NCBI RefSeq assembly: GCF_001936115.1
Contig: NZ_MPDM01000007.1
Coordinates: 1-64,000, forward strand
DNA length: 64,000 nt
Direction of reading: 5' to 3'
Source of the DNA: Boudabousia marimammalium
Lineage (GTDB): Bacteria; Actinomycetota; Actinomycetes; Actinomycetales; Actinomycetaceae
Shown: positions 9,076 to 18,468 of the stretch, one piece after another
Position numbering within the stretch: the stretch's first letter is position 1
Layout of the letters: each line of letters begins with the position of its first letter
The notes under the pieces: model-generated
The model's database searches: none
Told to the model about the DNA's origin: nothing
Seen by the model: only the letters and a program-made list of their open reading frames with translations
Position numbers and translations under genes: made by a program

Positions 9076-9145
9076 GATAAAACCTATCTAAAGACACGGT
9101 ACGGGACTAGACAGAATATCCAGCCCCGCACCCAATGATAAAGGA

Positions 9146-9982
9146 TTAGCCCTTCACAGCGCCAGCAGCTACACCTTCAATAATGTACTTCTGGGCTGCA
9201 ATGTAGAAAATCACGATCGGCACAATAGCTAGCACCAGCATAGCCATCAGTGCGCCCATATCTCGGTTACCGTTCGAACCAACCAAGAACTGCACCACAA
9301 TTGGGATCGTGCGGTACTTGCTGGACGGCCCCAGCACCAGATAAGGCAACAGGTAGTCATTCCAAACCCACATGGAGTTCAAAATCGCGACCGTAATCAC
9401 CGTCGGCTTCAGCATTGGAAGCACAATCCTGAAATACGTCTGCAAAGGGTTGCAGCCATCAATCGAAGCGGCTTCCTCAATCTCCAACGGGATCGCCTTA
9501 ATGAAACCAACGAACATGAAGACAGACAGGCCAGAACCGAAACCCAAGTACAGCACAACCATGCCGGCAGGATTCGCGAGGCCGAGGGAGTCCGCAATCT
9601 TAACCGTCGGGAACATGACCATCTGGAACGGAATCACCATAGAGAAAACAAAAATAAAGTACAGTGCTGAAGTCCACCAGGTCTTCACCCGGGCCAGATA
9701 GTAGGCGGTCATAGAGGAAAAGAAAACAATCCCCGCAACCGAACAGATCGTGATCACGAATGACCAGAAAATAGCTGAAAATGAGCCGGACAAAGCCAAA
9801 CCGGAAACATAGTTTTCCAAGCCGACAAAAGAATCACCCATCGGAACGGAGAACGGGTCACCGGAAATCTCAAACTTAGCTTTAAAAGAGTTAGAGAGAA
9901 TGAACAGAAGCGGCCCAATGAACACTAGAGTCAAAAAGACCAGCACAATGTAGCTAAGGACCTTACCAATCTTGCTGTGCAT
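9146..9982 (-). CDS. Sugar ABC transporter permease (MalG-like)
   Basis: A 278-residue inner-membrane permease of the CUT1 carbohydrate importers. Six membrane segments are visible, and the EAA loop that docks onto the ATPase reads EEAASIDGCNPLQTYFRIVLP. It pairs with the preceding MalF-like permease, whose TAA stop shares an A with this ATG. No ATPase gene is present in the cluster; CUT1 systems in Gram-positive bacteria often borrow a shared MsmK/MalK-type ATPase encoded elsewhere. Confidence 0.95.
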   Translation of the reverse strand: MHSKIGKVLSYIVLVFLTLVFIGPLLFILSNSFKAKFEISGDPFSVPMGDSFVGLENYVSGLALSGSFSAIFWSFVITICSVAGIVFFSSMTAYYLARVKTWWTSALYFIFVFSMVIPFQMVMFPTVKIADSLGLANPAGMVVLYLGFGSGLSVFMFVGFIKAIPLEIEEAASIDGCNPLQTYFRIVLPMLKPTVITVAILNSMWVWNDYLLPYLVLGPSSKYRTIPIVVQFLVGSNGNRDMGALMAMLVLAIVPIVIFYIAAQKYIIEGVAAGAVKG

Positions 9983-10824
9983 TATGCTTCCACCTCCCGC
10001 TTACGGGTTTCCCGCAGCTGAGCCATAGCCAACACCACGACCACCACTACGAAGATAACGGCTTTAGCCTGAGCCACGCCCTCGTCACCCACACTGGCAA
10101 ACATAGAGTTCACAATGTTAAGAGCCACCATCTCGGTTTGATCTTGCGGGGCACCATTAGTCAACGCCAAGTTCTGGTCAAACATCTTGAAAGTATTGGC
10201 CAAAGTCAAGAACAGGCAGATAGTGATAGCGGGCATCACCATCGGGATAGTGACATTGCGGAGCACGCCCCAGCGGCCAGCACCATCAAGTTCAGCGGAC
10301 TCGATTAGTTCCTTCGGTACGTTCTGCAGGCCAGCAATGTAAATGATCATCATGTAGCCAATCAGCTGCCAGTTCAGAACAATAATCAAACCCCAATAGC
10401 CGTACTTCCAGTCAGAAATAATGGTCGTATTATATTTCGTCAAAATAGAGTTAATCAGGACCTGCCAGGTGTAGCCCAGCACGATGCCGCCAATCAGGTT
10501 CGGCATGAAGAAAACGGTCCTAAAAAAGTTCGTGCCCTTCAACTTACGGGTCAGCAACCAGGCAATCCCAAAAGCAAAAACGTTGACAGTAATAATCGAG
10601 ACAATAGCTACCAGCACGGTAAAACCGAAAGCTGCCGTGAAGCCAGAGCGCTCAGCGAAGACATCCACATAGTTCTGGAGGCCCACGAACTCGAAGTCAG
10701 TCAAAGTGGTGAAGTCCGTGAAAGACAAACCGAAACCCAGAATGAATGGCACGAAGAACGCAATTGCGAACGCGATCAGTGTCGGAAGCGCAAAAATCGG
10801 AAAGTAATGTTTCAGTGATTTCAT
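9982..10824 (-). CDS. Sugar ABC transporter permease (MalF-like)
   Basis: A 280-residue CUT1 permease with six membrane segments. The EAA motif is ELIESAELDGAGRWGVLRNV, and the cytoplasmic C-terminus is short and basic. It forms a heterodimer with the MalG-like protein encoded directly downstream (one-base overlap) and works with the lipoprotein encoded upstream. A hairpin separates it from the binding-protein gene and may lower permease expression relative to the binding protein, a common arrangement in such operons. Confidence 0.95.
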   Translation of the reverse strand: MKSLKHYFPIFALPTLIAFAIAFFVPFILGFGLSFTDFTTLTDFEFVGLQNYVDVFAERSGFTAAFGFTVLVAIVSIITVNVFAFGIAWLLTRKLKGTNFFRTVFFMPNLIGGIVLGYTWQVLINSILTKYNTTIISDWKYGYWGLIIVLNWQLIGYMMIIYIAGLQNVPKELIESAELDGAGRWGVLRNVTIPMVMPAITICLFLTLANTFKMFDQNLALTNGAPQDQTEMVALNIVNSMFASVGDEGVAQAKAVIFVVVVVVLAMAQLRETRKREVEA

Positions 10825-10846
10825 GTTATGCCCTAGAGAGACACTG

Positions 10847-10880
10847 TGGGAGGAGCCTTAATCATGGCCCCTCCCACAGA
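10847..10880 (-). promoter_or_regulatory. Intercistronic hairpin between binding protein and permeases
   Basis: TGTGGGAGGAGCC (10847-10859) can pair with GGCCCCTCCCACA (10868-10880), leaving one mismatch and an 8-nt loop. There is no T-run after it. It is likely an RNA processing or partial termination element that raises binding-protein mRNA over permease mRNA. Confidence 0.65.
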
Positions 10881-10890
10881 AGACGTCTAA

Positions 10891-12219
10891 CTACTTCTTT
10901 TCAGCTTTCCAGCCCTCAACGAAGATCTTTACAGAATCTTCCCAAGCGCTGTTGCCGGATGCGTACTGAGCCAGGGACTGACCGAAATCTTCCTTAAACT
11001 TCTGTGACGGGAAGGTGGTGAATACCCACGGCACAGCCTTCAACTCAGTGTTAGAGGTGTACTTAGCGATTTCTTTAGCCAAAGGATCGTTAGGAACCTC
11101 AGCCTCGCTGAAGGACTTGAAAGGAGCGTTGAAGCCGAGGTCGTCAACGACATGCTTCTTGCCCTCATCAGAGGTGAACAGCCAGTTGATGAAATCCATG
11201 GTGGCCTTCTGGTCAGCTTCGGAAGCCTTAGCGTTCACAGCTAGGAAAGCTTCGGTGCCAACTGCTAGACCCTGCTTCTCTTCACCCTGGTGACCGGTGT
11301 AAATGGGAAGGAACTTAATCTTGTCTTCCTTAACAGTGTTGCCAGCTTGTTCGTTGATCTGACCCCATGCCCAGTTACCGTTCTGAACCATGGCGGCCTT
11401 GCCCAGCGCAAACTCAGCCATAGAGTCAGACACAGTCTTGGACGGGGTAACAGCCTTGTCAACAGTGGAGTTATCCAAGTACAGGTCGAAGATGTTCTTG
11501 AACTCGTTAGCGAAAGTGAACTTAGCTTCCTTGGTGTCGGTCACACCGTCAGCCATGTACTCGTAGTACATGGGGATGTTAGCCAAGTGAGTCTGCCAGC
11601 GCCAATCCTCACCGGACGCCAGTGAGGTGGCTGCGAAGACACCGTCAATGCCAAGGTCAGCCTTGTGAGCCTGCATGTCCTCAACAACTTCTTTCAGCTT
11701 AGCGAAGTCCTTGATTTCATCCATGGACTTAGCCTTGGCACCCGGCATGGCGAAGTATTTATCCATGATTTCTTCGTTGTAAATGATGCCGTAGCCTTCA
11801 ATGGCAACGGGAACGCCGTAAATCTTGCCATCTTCACCCTTCAGAGCTAGACCGTCATCCTTCAGGTTCTTAGCAATCTCAGAGTCAGTAATGTCAAGAG
11901 TGTACTTGTGCCAAGATTCTAGGCCGACCGGGCCGTTCACCTGGAACATGGTGGGAGCGTCAGACTTCGTGATTTCAGTCTTCAGGGTCTGCTCATAGTT
12001 ACCGGAAGCAGCGGTTGCAACCTTAACTTCAATACCTGTCTTTTCTTTGTATTCCTTAGCGATAGCTTGATAGGCTGTCTCCGCTTCGGGCTTCCAGTTC
12101 AGGAAGTAGACTGAGCCTTTTTCATTACCGGAACCGGAATCAGAGCTAGAGCAGGCACTTAGGCCGGCGACAGACAGAGCGGCAATCGCGGTTACCGCCA
12201 TGAACTTCTTCATTGACAT
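10891..12219 (-). CDS. Sugar ABC transporter substrate-binding lipoprotein
   Basis: A 442-residue solute-binding lipoprotein of the extracellular sugar-binding family 1. The lipobox is AGLSAC with the modified Cys at residue 23 from the chosen start. That start (ATG at 12219, MSMKKFM) follows AGGGAGGACAAAT, a good ribosome site; the open frame runs further upstream but the extra part covers promoter DNA. Family-typical pieces include WQTHLANIP, GKAAMVQNGNWAWGQ and the C-terminal YASGNSAWEDSVK. It captures an unidentified sugar outside the cell and hands it to the two permeases. Confidence 0.93.
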   Translation of the reverse strand: MSMKKFMAVTAIAALSVAGLSACSSSDSGSGNEKGSVYFLNWKPEAETAYQAIAKEYKEKTGIEVKVATAASGNYEQTLKTEITKSDAPTMFQVNGPVGLESWHKYTLDITDSEIAKNLKDDGLALKGEDGKIYGVPVAIEGYGIIYNEEIMDKYFAMPGAKAKSMDEIKDFAKLKEVVEDMQAHKADLGIDGVFAATSLASGEDWRWQTHLANIPMYYEYMADGVTDTKEAKFTFANEFKNIFDLYLDNSTVDKAVTPSKTVSDSMAEFALGKAAMVQNGNWAWGQINEQAGNTVKEDKIKFLPIYTGHQGEEKQGLAVGTEAFLAVNAKASEADQKATMDFINWLFTSDEGKKHVVDDLGFNAPFKSFSEAEVPNDPLAKEIAKYTSNTELKAVPWVFTTFPSQKFKEDFGQSLAQYASGNSAWEDSVKIFVEGWKAEKK

Positions 12220-12318
12220 ATTTGTCCTCCCTTGGACTATTCTCAGTTCTGCAAGCTGCTTTTCAGCTAACAAAACGATGAGTTTAGTTGTGGCTAACGA
12301 TTTGACACTACGATGAGT

Positions 12319-12401
12319 CAAAACGTTTACGAAAACGTTTTCGTTAGGGTTCAGCCTATCACCCCAAATCCGTTCTGACCAGCTTTTACGCAAACGTTTT
12401 C
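12319..12401 (-). promoter_or_regulatory. Three LacI-type operators upstream of the sugar operon
   Basis: Three AACGTT-centred palindromes lie upstream of the binding-protein gene: CAAAACGTTTAC (12319-12330), the perfect palindrome GAAAACGTTTTC (12331-12342) and GCAAACGTTTTC (12390-12401). The first two abut. They fit binding by the LacI-type protein at 8053-9075. Distances of about 60 bp between sites could allow looping. Confidence 0.82.
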
Positions 12402-12628
12402 ATATTGTTATTATGCGGTTTTGTCAGACATCTTGACGGTTTTTGCGCCAGCTTTAGAAACCTTTGCAAAGCCCATAGGTAGCTATGGCAAAAGTTTCTG
12501 ACACTACCCAGAATCACTCCAACTAAAGCTTGCCCGATACGGTCGCATTTTAGTGCGAAAAAGGACAAACGGAAACCGGATTTTGCTAGAATCAGAGGTA
12601 ATTGGAAAACTCACGGAAGGATATCCAA

Positions 12629-12982
12629 ATGAAGACTCCAACTAGGGACAGCGTGGTTCGTCTAGTTCTGGTTTTCTCCTTTTACCTGCTTGCCCCGCTT
12701 TTGCCTTCCCTGATTGATTACTTCACCCAAGATATCTACCTCGTCTCATCGTGGACGATTATGATTCTGTTACTGGGGCATCCGGCTTTCACTTTTGCTA
12801 TCTCCCTATGGGACGGAATAGTGAAAGGCTTCGGCTGGTGGTGGGTCATAGCTCCCCCACTTCTGCTTTTGCCTTCTGTTTTCATTTTCTACAACGAAAG
12901 CGCACTGATTTACTGCCTATTTGTTGCCATAGCTGGAACTATGGGTTCGGGTGTTGGACTACTGTTGCGCAGCTCAAAGTAG
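12629..12982 (+). CDS. Small membrane protein, function unknown
   Basis: This 117-residue protein has four hydrophobic segments (about 10-28, 38-58, 67-85 and 90-110) and a basic C-terminus (LLLRSSK), so it is an inner-membrane protein. The ATG at 12629 is chosen because it follows GGAAGGATATCCAA; the frame is open nine codons further up but without a ribosome site. No family is recognised. It stands alone, divergent from the sugar operon and followed by a gene-free interval. Confidence 0.6.
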   Translation: MKTPTRDSVVRLVLVFSFYLLAPLLPSLIDYFTQDIYLVSSWTIMILLLGHPAFTFAISLWDGIVKGFGWWWVIAPPLLLLPSVFIFYNESALIYCLFVAIAGTMGSGVGLLLRSSK

Positions 12983-13020
12983 CTCAACGCAAAGCCAAGC
13001 GATTCCTATTTTCTTTTCAA

Positions 13021-13352
13021 AGGCACTATCGACCAGTGCCTCTTGGGACTGCTTAGTTGGGTTTCAGACCAAATAAGCCGGCGGGCATCTTGACCCCAGA
13101 TGCTACTGCCAATAACGGAGTAGATAGCGCTGAAGCGAATGGTCGCGTTGCTCTAAAGGCGAGGGGGATTAATCTTTTACCACCACCCGGGCAATTCTGG
13201 CGAAAAGTCATACCCAACCGCAAAAATCCCACCCAAACACCAACTTCGGTATGACTTTACGCCATAAAAAAGCCAATTCCGACAAAATTTTGGCCAAAAG
13301 TCATACCCAACCCCAAGTGATCACCGCTGCTACAGCACAGAGGCGCAAGCCA
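13021..13352. repeat. Gene-free interval with GTATGACTTTT-type repeats
   Basis: No convincing gene is seen between 12983 and 13352. The interval holds a small hairpin (AGGCACT/AGTGCCT near 13021-13041) and three copies of one motif: AAAAGTCATACCCAACC at 13203-13219 and again at 13296-13312, and the inverted core GGTATGACTTT at 13248-13258. Spacing is about 45 bp between neighbouring copies. They look like protein-binding sites or a small repeat family; no function is assigned. Confidence 0.7.
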
Positions 13353-14369
13353 TTATTCGGAGACAAGGCTTAACCGGGCCAGATTGACTGCTCGCGGGAT
13401 ATTCTTAATCTGCACAGTATCGCTTTCAAATACGATCCCGTCAATATTCCACAGCAACGGCTGCCCATCTGACCGACGAACACTCACTGAGCCCACCCTC
13501 GTCATGTGAACTTTGGGACTGGACTGGTGCGTGCCTCGGCGGTAACTGGCCAATAGCCGGCCAATCCCCAAAAGATTCAAATCATCCGAATATAGCAAAT
13601 CGGCCTGCCCATCATCTAGCATCGCGGCGGGCAGCGGACGATAGCCGCCACCGTACATGCGCCCATTCCCGACCACAAAAACAGTGCAGGTATGCTCCAT
13701 ACTACGTGCAGGCGAATCAGGTTCTTGATATTCGAAGTCCAGGTCAATCGCTTTCTGGTAGAAAATGGTGCGCAACACGGCAGCCTTGTACGCGGATGAG
13801 CCAAGCGACCGGAAACGCCTCTGCAAGGCCATAGCTTTCCGTAACACCTCCGTGTCGTAGCCCAACGAGAACACGTTCACGCAGTACTCGTCATTGACCT
13901 GCAGCAGATCTATGGGCCCGAACTGGGCATGCTTAGTTGCTGCCACCAATTCTATAGAGCCACGATAACCGGTATCTTCACCGTAAAGATTGCGGGCAAA
14001 ATCATTGCCCGTGCCCGCGGGAATAACCCCGAAAGCACAGTCCGTGCCGGCCAGCGCGTTCGCTACCTCATTAACGGAGCCGTCACCACCTGCCACATAG
14101 CAGACGCCCTGACTTCCCCACATCTGCGCCCATTCGGTGGCTAGTTGGCTGACATGATCGGGGCCTCTGGTCAAAGAGATCTCAACGTCACTAGGATAGA
14201 TGCCGGCCTGTCCCAGCTCAGTATGTTTAGCGGACGGATACTGCGCCAGGATTTCCTTGGCCAGCTTATGCGCGTTTCCCTTCCCCGCACCCTTACTGAG
14301 AATAAACCGAATCCTCGGCCGTTCTTCAACTGTTTGCAGCGCCGGGCTTGAAAAGGGTGAGTTATCCAT
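13353..14369 (-). CDS. Diacylglycerol/lipid kinase family protein
   Basis: A 338-residue lipid kinase of the DagK/YegS family. The ATP-binding DAGK catalytic domain is clear: VCYVAGGDGSVNEVANAL contains the GGDG signature and is followed by GVIPAGTGNDFARNL, both hallmarks. The C-terminal half is the expected beta-sandwich with RPLPAAMLDDGQADL. It probably phosphorylates diacylglycerol or a related membrane lipid using ATP. The first residues (MDNSPFSSP) extend beyond the usual start, but no better start is visible. It is divergent from the next gene. Confidence 0.92.
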   Translation of the reverse strand: MDNSPFSSPALQTVEERPRIRFILSKGAGKGNAHKLAKEILAQYPSAKHTELGQAGIYPSDVEISLTRGPDHVSQLATEWAQMWGSQGVCYVAGGDGSVNEVANALAGTDCAFGVIPAGTGNDFARNLYGEDTGYRGSIELVAATKHAQFGPIDLLQVNDEYCVNVFSLGYDTEVLRKAMALQRRFRSLGSSAYKAAVLRTIFYQKAIDLDFEYQEPDSPARSMEHTCTVFVVGNGRMYGGGYRPLPAAMLDDGQADLLYSDDLNLLGIGRLLASYRRGTHQSSPKVHMTRVGSVSVRRSDGQPLLWNIDGIVFESDTVQIKNIPRAVNLARLSLVSE

Positions 14370-14525
14370 GAGAAGAGTTTATCGACCCGACGCCCTAGTT
14401 ACCAGAGCTCCGCAAGAACTTTCTCTAAAAACAATGGGCAATCAGCGAAATCCCGTATTTTTCAGAACTGGGACAGCTACAATAGAGCCAATCATATTTC
14501 TGCATCTGACAGGAAGGAACCCAGC

Positions 14526-15008
14526 ATGAACGCCCGCACTGATTTTTCTAAATCTGGCAGCGACTCGAAAGCTATTGCTCTAGTGCTTGCCGTAGTGGTG
14601 GCCATCGTTGTGGCTGGTGGAGGAGTCTTCATCTACTATCAGAACACGGTCCAAGCCTGCCAGAGCGCCACCGCAAGCTACACGGGAGCTGTTTCAGAGC
14701 TCATTAATCGGCGAAATGATGCTGTAGCTGAGATTAAAGCTGCCACTGACACGGCTGCCAATCCTGCTGTTGAGGGTTTCGCAACAGCTGAGGCCGAGGG
14801 CGTTTCCGGTGAAAAACTACTAGCCAAGCTACAAGCCTTGGTGGATGAGAATCCTGTGCCTGAGGCCAAAGCAGACTGTAGTTCTCACACGGAAGCTAGC
14901 GCTCTAGCGGAGAAGCAACGTGCCATTGAGGCGAAAGCAGAAGAGATTCTGGTTGCTACCGCCCAGCTAAATAACGCTGTAACACAGTACGTTGCCTCCA
15001 CTAAATAG
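14526..15008 (+). CDS. Membrane-anchored protein, function unknown
   Basis: A 160-residue protein with one N-terminal membrane segment (about 17-40, VLAVVVAIVVAGGGVFIYY) and an Ala/Glu-rich extracellular part, probably helical, containing two Cys residues that may pair. The ATG follows AGGAAGGAACCCAGC, a convincing ribosome site. Residues 45-160 look like a coiled coil or helical bundle. No family is recognised; similar small anchored helical proteins are common in actinobacterial cell envelopes. Confidence 0.72.
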   Translation: MNARTDFSKSGSDSKAIALVLAVVVAIVVAGGGVFIYYQNTVQACQSATASYTGAVSELINRRNDAVAEIKAATDTAANPAVEGFATAEAEGVSGEKLLAKLQALVDENPVPEAKADCSSHTEASALAEKQRAIEAKAEEILVATAQLNNAVTQYVASTK

Positions 15009-15042
15009 CTCAGGAGCTGAAGCTAGTTTTACGAGGAGGCTC

Positions 15043-17358
15043 CTACTGTTGCTTTTGGCGGCCACCAACCAGTAATAGCCCGCCAGTCAGCAATGCTAAT
15101 ACAGCAACCATTCCCGGGAAAAGATCGAGGCCAGTTTGAGACAGTCCCCCACCTGGTACAGGAGGCTCGACAGAGGAAGGAGTGGGGACGGGCGTAGGAA
15201 CCGTTGTCGGGGTAGGCGGAGGCGTGGGTTTGTATGTATTGGTGACGAGGAAGCCGTACTTCGTGGTGCCGCTGATTTGGGACTCATAGGCGGGGATAGT
15301 CTTCTCTTTCACCGAATATTCAATCACGTGCCCGTCCTCGGCCTTCTTCAATGCCTCGAAGGTGCCCGACCATCCGTTCTTAGCGGTCAAACGTAAGATT
15401 TTGCCGGTGGGTGCGCCATCGGCCAGCAGTTCAATCTCGACAGAGTCGGGGCGCACTTGAGCCGCGTCGTCCTTGTCGTTCCAAGTCTTTGAGACAGGGA
15501 TGATAACCATGTCAGGATAGTTGAGTACGTTCGCTACGCCAGGAATCTGCATGGGAACGAGGACGCCCTTATCGTTAGTTCCAGCCTGCAGTGGAATTTC
15601 AAAGTCAGTGAACTGATTCAGAATCCGGTATGGCTCAGGGGCAGAAATCTCTTTAAGCAAGTATTGGCCAGGCTCCAATGCAGGCGCACCCGAGGGCGTA
15701 TAGCCGCCGGTAGCGTCTGTGACAAAAGTTCCGTCAGCTGAATCGAATTCGGGTAGCTTGACCTGCCGCGCTTGAACCTGCTCACAGCCTGTCGGCTCAG
15801 ACTCAAGCATTTGAATGGCTTCCGCAGTTGATTGCGGAGTCCGCAGCTCACAAACCTTGAGGGACTCAACACCCGTCATATCTGGTTTTACACCGCAAGG
15901 GCTGACCTTGTCGTTAACCACTTGATAGAGCGCGAACTTCGCTCCCTGAATCGGCTTACCATCTGGGGAGGTCTTCTTCAGTTTGAATGTGCCCGGCGTC
16001 TTTTTGTAGGTGAAGTAAAGATGCTGAGTCTCATAGCCAACTGTCTTATGGTAGGAAAGCCTAATATTGGGTGCGGCTTTGAAAGTCGGGATTCCTCCCG
16101 AACCCATTTTGTCGAATGCGCCGCTCTCGTCGATTGGCAGATCATTATCCACATAGGTGTAGCCGGGGATCTCTTTCTTCACCGACTCAAAGGTCGGCTT
16201 GTACGGTAGGTTCTTATCCCCGTAGTCCAGGAACTTCTCGGCCGCGCTGTCGTAGTTGAAAGGTCGTAACCCTGCAGCAGAAGCCCAGGTGCCAGGTTGC
16301 TTCAAAGAGAACTCATACGGCCACCTTGCCAGCCCATAGCTTCCGGAGCCGTCAGCAATCTGGACGCTGCCCGCACTGTTGGCAACACTCGGATACTTCT
16401 TAGCTAGTTCCGGATAAACATCCGCAGTCTTCTTACCAGTAACCACTGGAGCTAGGAACTGATCTGCAGACTCCAAGCACTGAATGGTCGTGTAGGTTGA
16501 CCCTTCTACCGGGCCGGACCATTTAGCCAATGGCCGGTGCGGCAGTTTCGGTGCGACTCCAGTAGCATCTGTACCCGGCACGCTCATAGCCTGCCGGTAC
16601 TCTGTATCCAACACATACCTAAAATCAGCGTATGCGGGAATGGAAACATAAAGGCCGTTAGCTTTCGCACCAATCGATCCGCCCTGAGTGTCACCAGTGG
16701 AGCCAGTACCAATCGACATGCCGCCACCGTCAGCAAAAACCGGCAGGTAGCTATCCCAAACAAAAGTATGTTCTTCATTGAATTCGAAGAAATCATCAAA
16801 GACCACGTGTTTGGGTTCGAAGAAACCAGTGGGACGGTCCGGAATATGGCTCCAGTCCCCGTTAGCTTTCTTCACTACGACTGATTCTTGGTTGGCCGGG
16901 TCGTAAAGATTCGGGTCAATCTTCTGCCCGTCCATGGTCATGTTTTCAACCGGCTTCCACACGTAAGGGTCATTTGAATCCCGGCGGGTGTGCTGCCAGG
17001 TAACTCCTAGGCGGAACATATTAGTTGGGGCTGCGCTAGCGCCAGTCTGGGTATCGTCATAGTACCAGCGCATGGTGGTGCGCACGCCATCGCAAGGGTT
17101 CAGCACCGTGCGGAAACCGAATGTAGAAAGATGGGTGACTGTCGGATTCTCTGACCTCAAGCAGCCGTCACCGGGGTCACCCGGCTTCCATTGAGGATCC
17201 GCTTCACCGTGAATCCACTGGAATGAGAGATCATATTTCGGGAAGGGACGCTCCGCCGCTTGAACCGGAACACTGCCCGCCGCACATAAGGCGACCACAA
17301 TCCCAATGCTTGCAAGTACTTTAGATTTTTTGATCAAAGAATCAGATAACAACCGCAT
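15043..17358 (-). CDS. Cell-wall-anchored SpaA/Cna-B pilin-like protein
   Basis: This 771-residue surface protein has a signal peptide (cleavage near VPVQAAERP), a large N-terminal adhesive region, a SpaA prealbumin-like domain (GTFKLKKTSPDGKPIQGAKF is its typical opening, ending with YLLKEISAPEPYRI), and a Cna-B domain (VSKTWNDKDDAAQVRPDSVE to LVTNTYKP). A Pro/Thr stalk precedes the sorting signal LSQTG, a hydrophobic segment and a basic tail. A sortase would join it to peptidoglycan or to pilin partners. No sortase or second pilin gene is in the window. ATG follows GGGAGACTAGC. Confidence 0.92.
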   Translation of the reverse strand: MRLLSDSLIKKSKVLASIGIVVALCAAGSVPVQAAERPFPKYDLSFQWIHGEADPQWKPGDPGDGCLRSENPTVTHLSTFGFRTVLNPCDGVRTTMRWYYDDTQTGASAAPTNMFRLGVTWQHTRRDSNDPYVWKPVENMTMDGQKIDPNLYDPANQESVVVKKANGDWSHIPDRPTGFFEPKHVVFDDFFEFNEEHTFVWDSYLPVFADGGGMSIGTGSTGDTQGGSIGAKANGLYVSIPAYADFRYVLDTEYRQAMSVPGTDATGVAPKLPHRPLAKWSGPVEGSTYTTIQCLESADQFLAPVVTGKKTADVYPELAKKYPSVANSAGSVQIADGSGSYGLARWPYEFSLKQPGTWASAAGLRPFNYDSAAEKFLDYGDKNLPYKPTFESVKKEIPGYTYVDNDLPIDESGAFDKMGSGGIPTFKAAPNIRLSYHKTVGYETQHLYFTYKKTPGTFKLKKTSPDGKPIQGAKFALYQVVNDKVSPCGVKPDMTGVESLKVCELRTPQSTAEAIQMLESEPTGCEQVQARQVKLPEFDSADGTFVTDATGGYTPSGAPALEPGQYLLKEISAPEPYRILNQFTDFEIPLQAGTNDKGVLVPMQIPGVANVLNYPDMVIIPVSKTWNDKDDAAQVRPDSVEIELLADGAPTGKILRLTAKNGWSGTFEALKKAEDGHVIEYSVKEKTIPAYESQISGTTKYGFLVTNTYKPTPPPTPTTVPTPVPTPSSVEPPVPGGGLSQTGLDLFPGMVAVLALLTGGLLLVGGRQKQQ

Positions 17359-17467
17359 GCTAGTCTCCCATCTTCCATACCGCTAGCTTTCACATTACAC
17401 CTAACTAGCGGCTATGCAAGCACAAATGTTTAGCGGCGGATACACCCTCATATCTAGGCCAGAGGGG

Positions 17468-18106
17468 TTAAGCCGCGCACCCGCCGGGAGTTTTGCAGCA
17501 GACCTCGCCCCGCCAAGCCTCCACCCCTTCACGCAGGGCAACAATCGAGATTACCAGCGCGGCCAGAGGATCAGCCCAAGTCCATCCCATCACGCTGTTG
17601 AGCAGCAAACCAACTAGGACCGCTGCCGACAGGTACGCGCAAATCAGCGTTTGTTGAGAATCTGCGACAGCCGTAGCGGACCCCAGCTCCCTGCCGGTCT
17701 TGCGCTCAAAAGCACTAAGCAGGGGCATCACTATCAGGCTCAGCGAGGCCAGGATGATGCCAACTAGAGAGTGTTCAGGGCTGGCGTATCCGGCAAGGGA
17801 CAGAACCGAGCTGGCCCCCACATACGCGGCGAGGCCGAAGAAGGAAATCGCAATGACCTTCAAGGCGATTCGTTCCCTAGCTTCAGGATTAGCCGAGGAG
17901 AACTGCCAGCCCACCGCGAATGCTGACATGACTTCAATGAGTGAGTCTAAACCGAAAGCGATTAGGGCCGAGGAAGAGGCAATGCCACCGGCGGTAATCG
18001 CCACAATGGCCTCAATAATGTTCCAACCAATAGTGACTGAAACTATTAGTCTGATCCGGCGTTCTAAGACGCTCTTACGGGAGGGAGAAACCGTCACCGT
18101 GCTCAT
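17468..18106 (-). CDS. Cation diffusion facilitator family metal exporter
   Basis: A 212-residue membrane protein of the CDF type with five to six membrane segments. The signature IAFGLDSLIEVMSAFAVGW carries the Asp of the transport site, and ADPLAALVISIVALREGVEA matches the second metal-site helix. It lacks the cytoplasmic C-terminal domain of full-length CDF proteins, as do other short actinobacterial members, and ends with paired Cys (CCKTPGGC). Its ATG overlaps the stop of the CmtR-like sensor (ATGA), so metal-induced co-expression is expected; Cd, Pb or Zn export is inference. Confidence 0.87.
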   Translation of the reverse strand: MSTVTVSPSRKSVLERRIRLIVSVTIGWNIIEAIVAITAGGIASSSALIAFGLDSLIEVMSAFAVGWQFSSANPEARERIALKVIAISFFGLAAYVGASSVLSLAGYASPEHSLVGIILASLSLIVMPLLSAFERKTGRELGSATAVADSQQTLICAYLSAAVLVGLLLNSVMGWTWADPLAALVISIVALREGVEAWRGEVCCKTPGGCAA

Positions 18107-18456
18107 AGTTTCGCTCCTTCATTACAGCAACCTAGTACGGTGCAGTCCGGATTCTCACAGGTTTTGGCTTCGTCAACAGAAATGGTGGCTTGGAGTAGCT
18201 GCCCGAGTGCGGCCGCTAGATGCGGATCCACCAGACTGTACATGGTTCTTCTCCCCTGCACCTCTGTTCTCACCAAACCACAGCCCCTCAGGCAGGCCAG
18301 ATGATTGGACACATTGGTACGACTTAACCCCAGTTCAGAGGATAGCTGGGCGGGATAGCAGGGCTGTTCCATCAGCGCCAGCAGGATACGAGACCGGGAA
18401 GAATCGGCCATGGCCCTGCCCAGACGGTTCATTACATCAACTTGATTATTATTCAT
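18103..18456 (-). CDS. ArsR/SmtB-family metal sensor (CmtR-like)
   Basis: A 117-residue winged-helix repressor. It closely matches the CmtR Cd/Pb sensor pattern: LGRAMADSSRSRILLALME, then CYPAQLSSELGLSRTNVSNHL and CLRGCGLV, whose two Cys are CmtR metal ligands, plus a Cys-rich tail (CENPDCTVLGCC). Metal binding would release it from DNA. The start at 18456 is preferred because the longer frame runs into the operator palindrome at 18469-18486. It is coupled to the CDF exporter downstream. Confidence 0.9.
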   Translation of the reverse strand: MNNNQVDVMNRLGRAMADSSRSRILLALMEQPCYPAQLSSELGLSRTNVSNHLACLRGCGLVRTEVQGRRTMYSLVDPHLAAALGQLLQATISVDEAKTCENPDCTVLGCCNEGAKL

Positions 18457-18468
18457 CACCCACTGATT

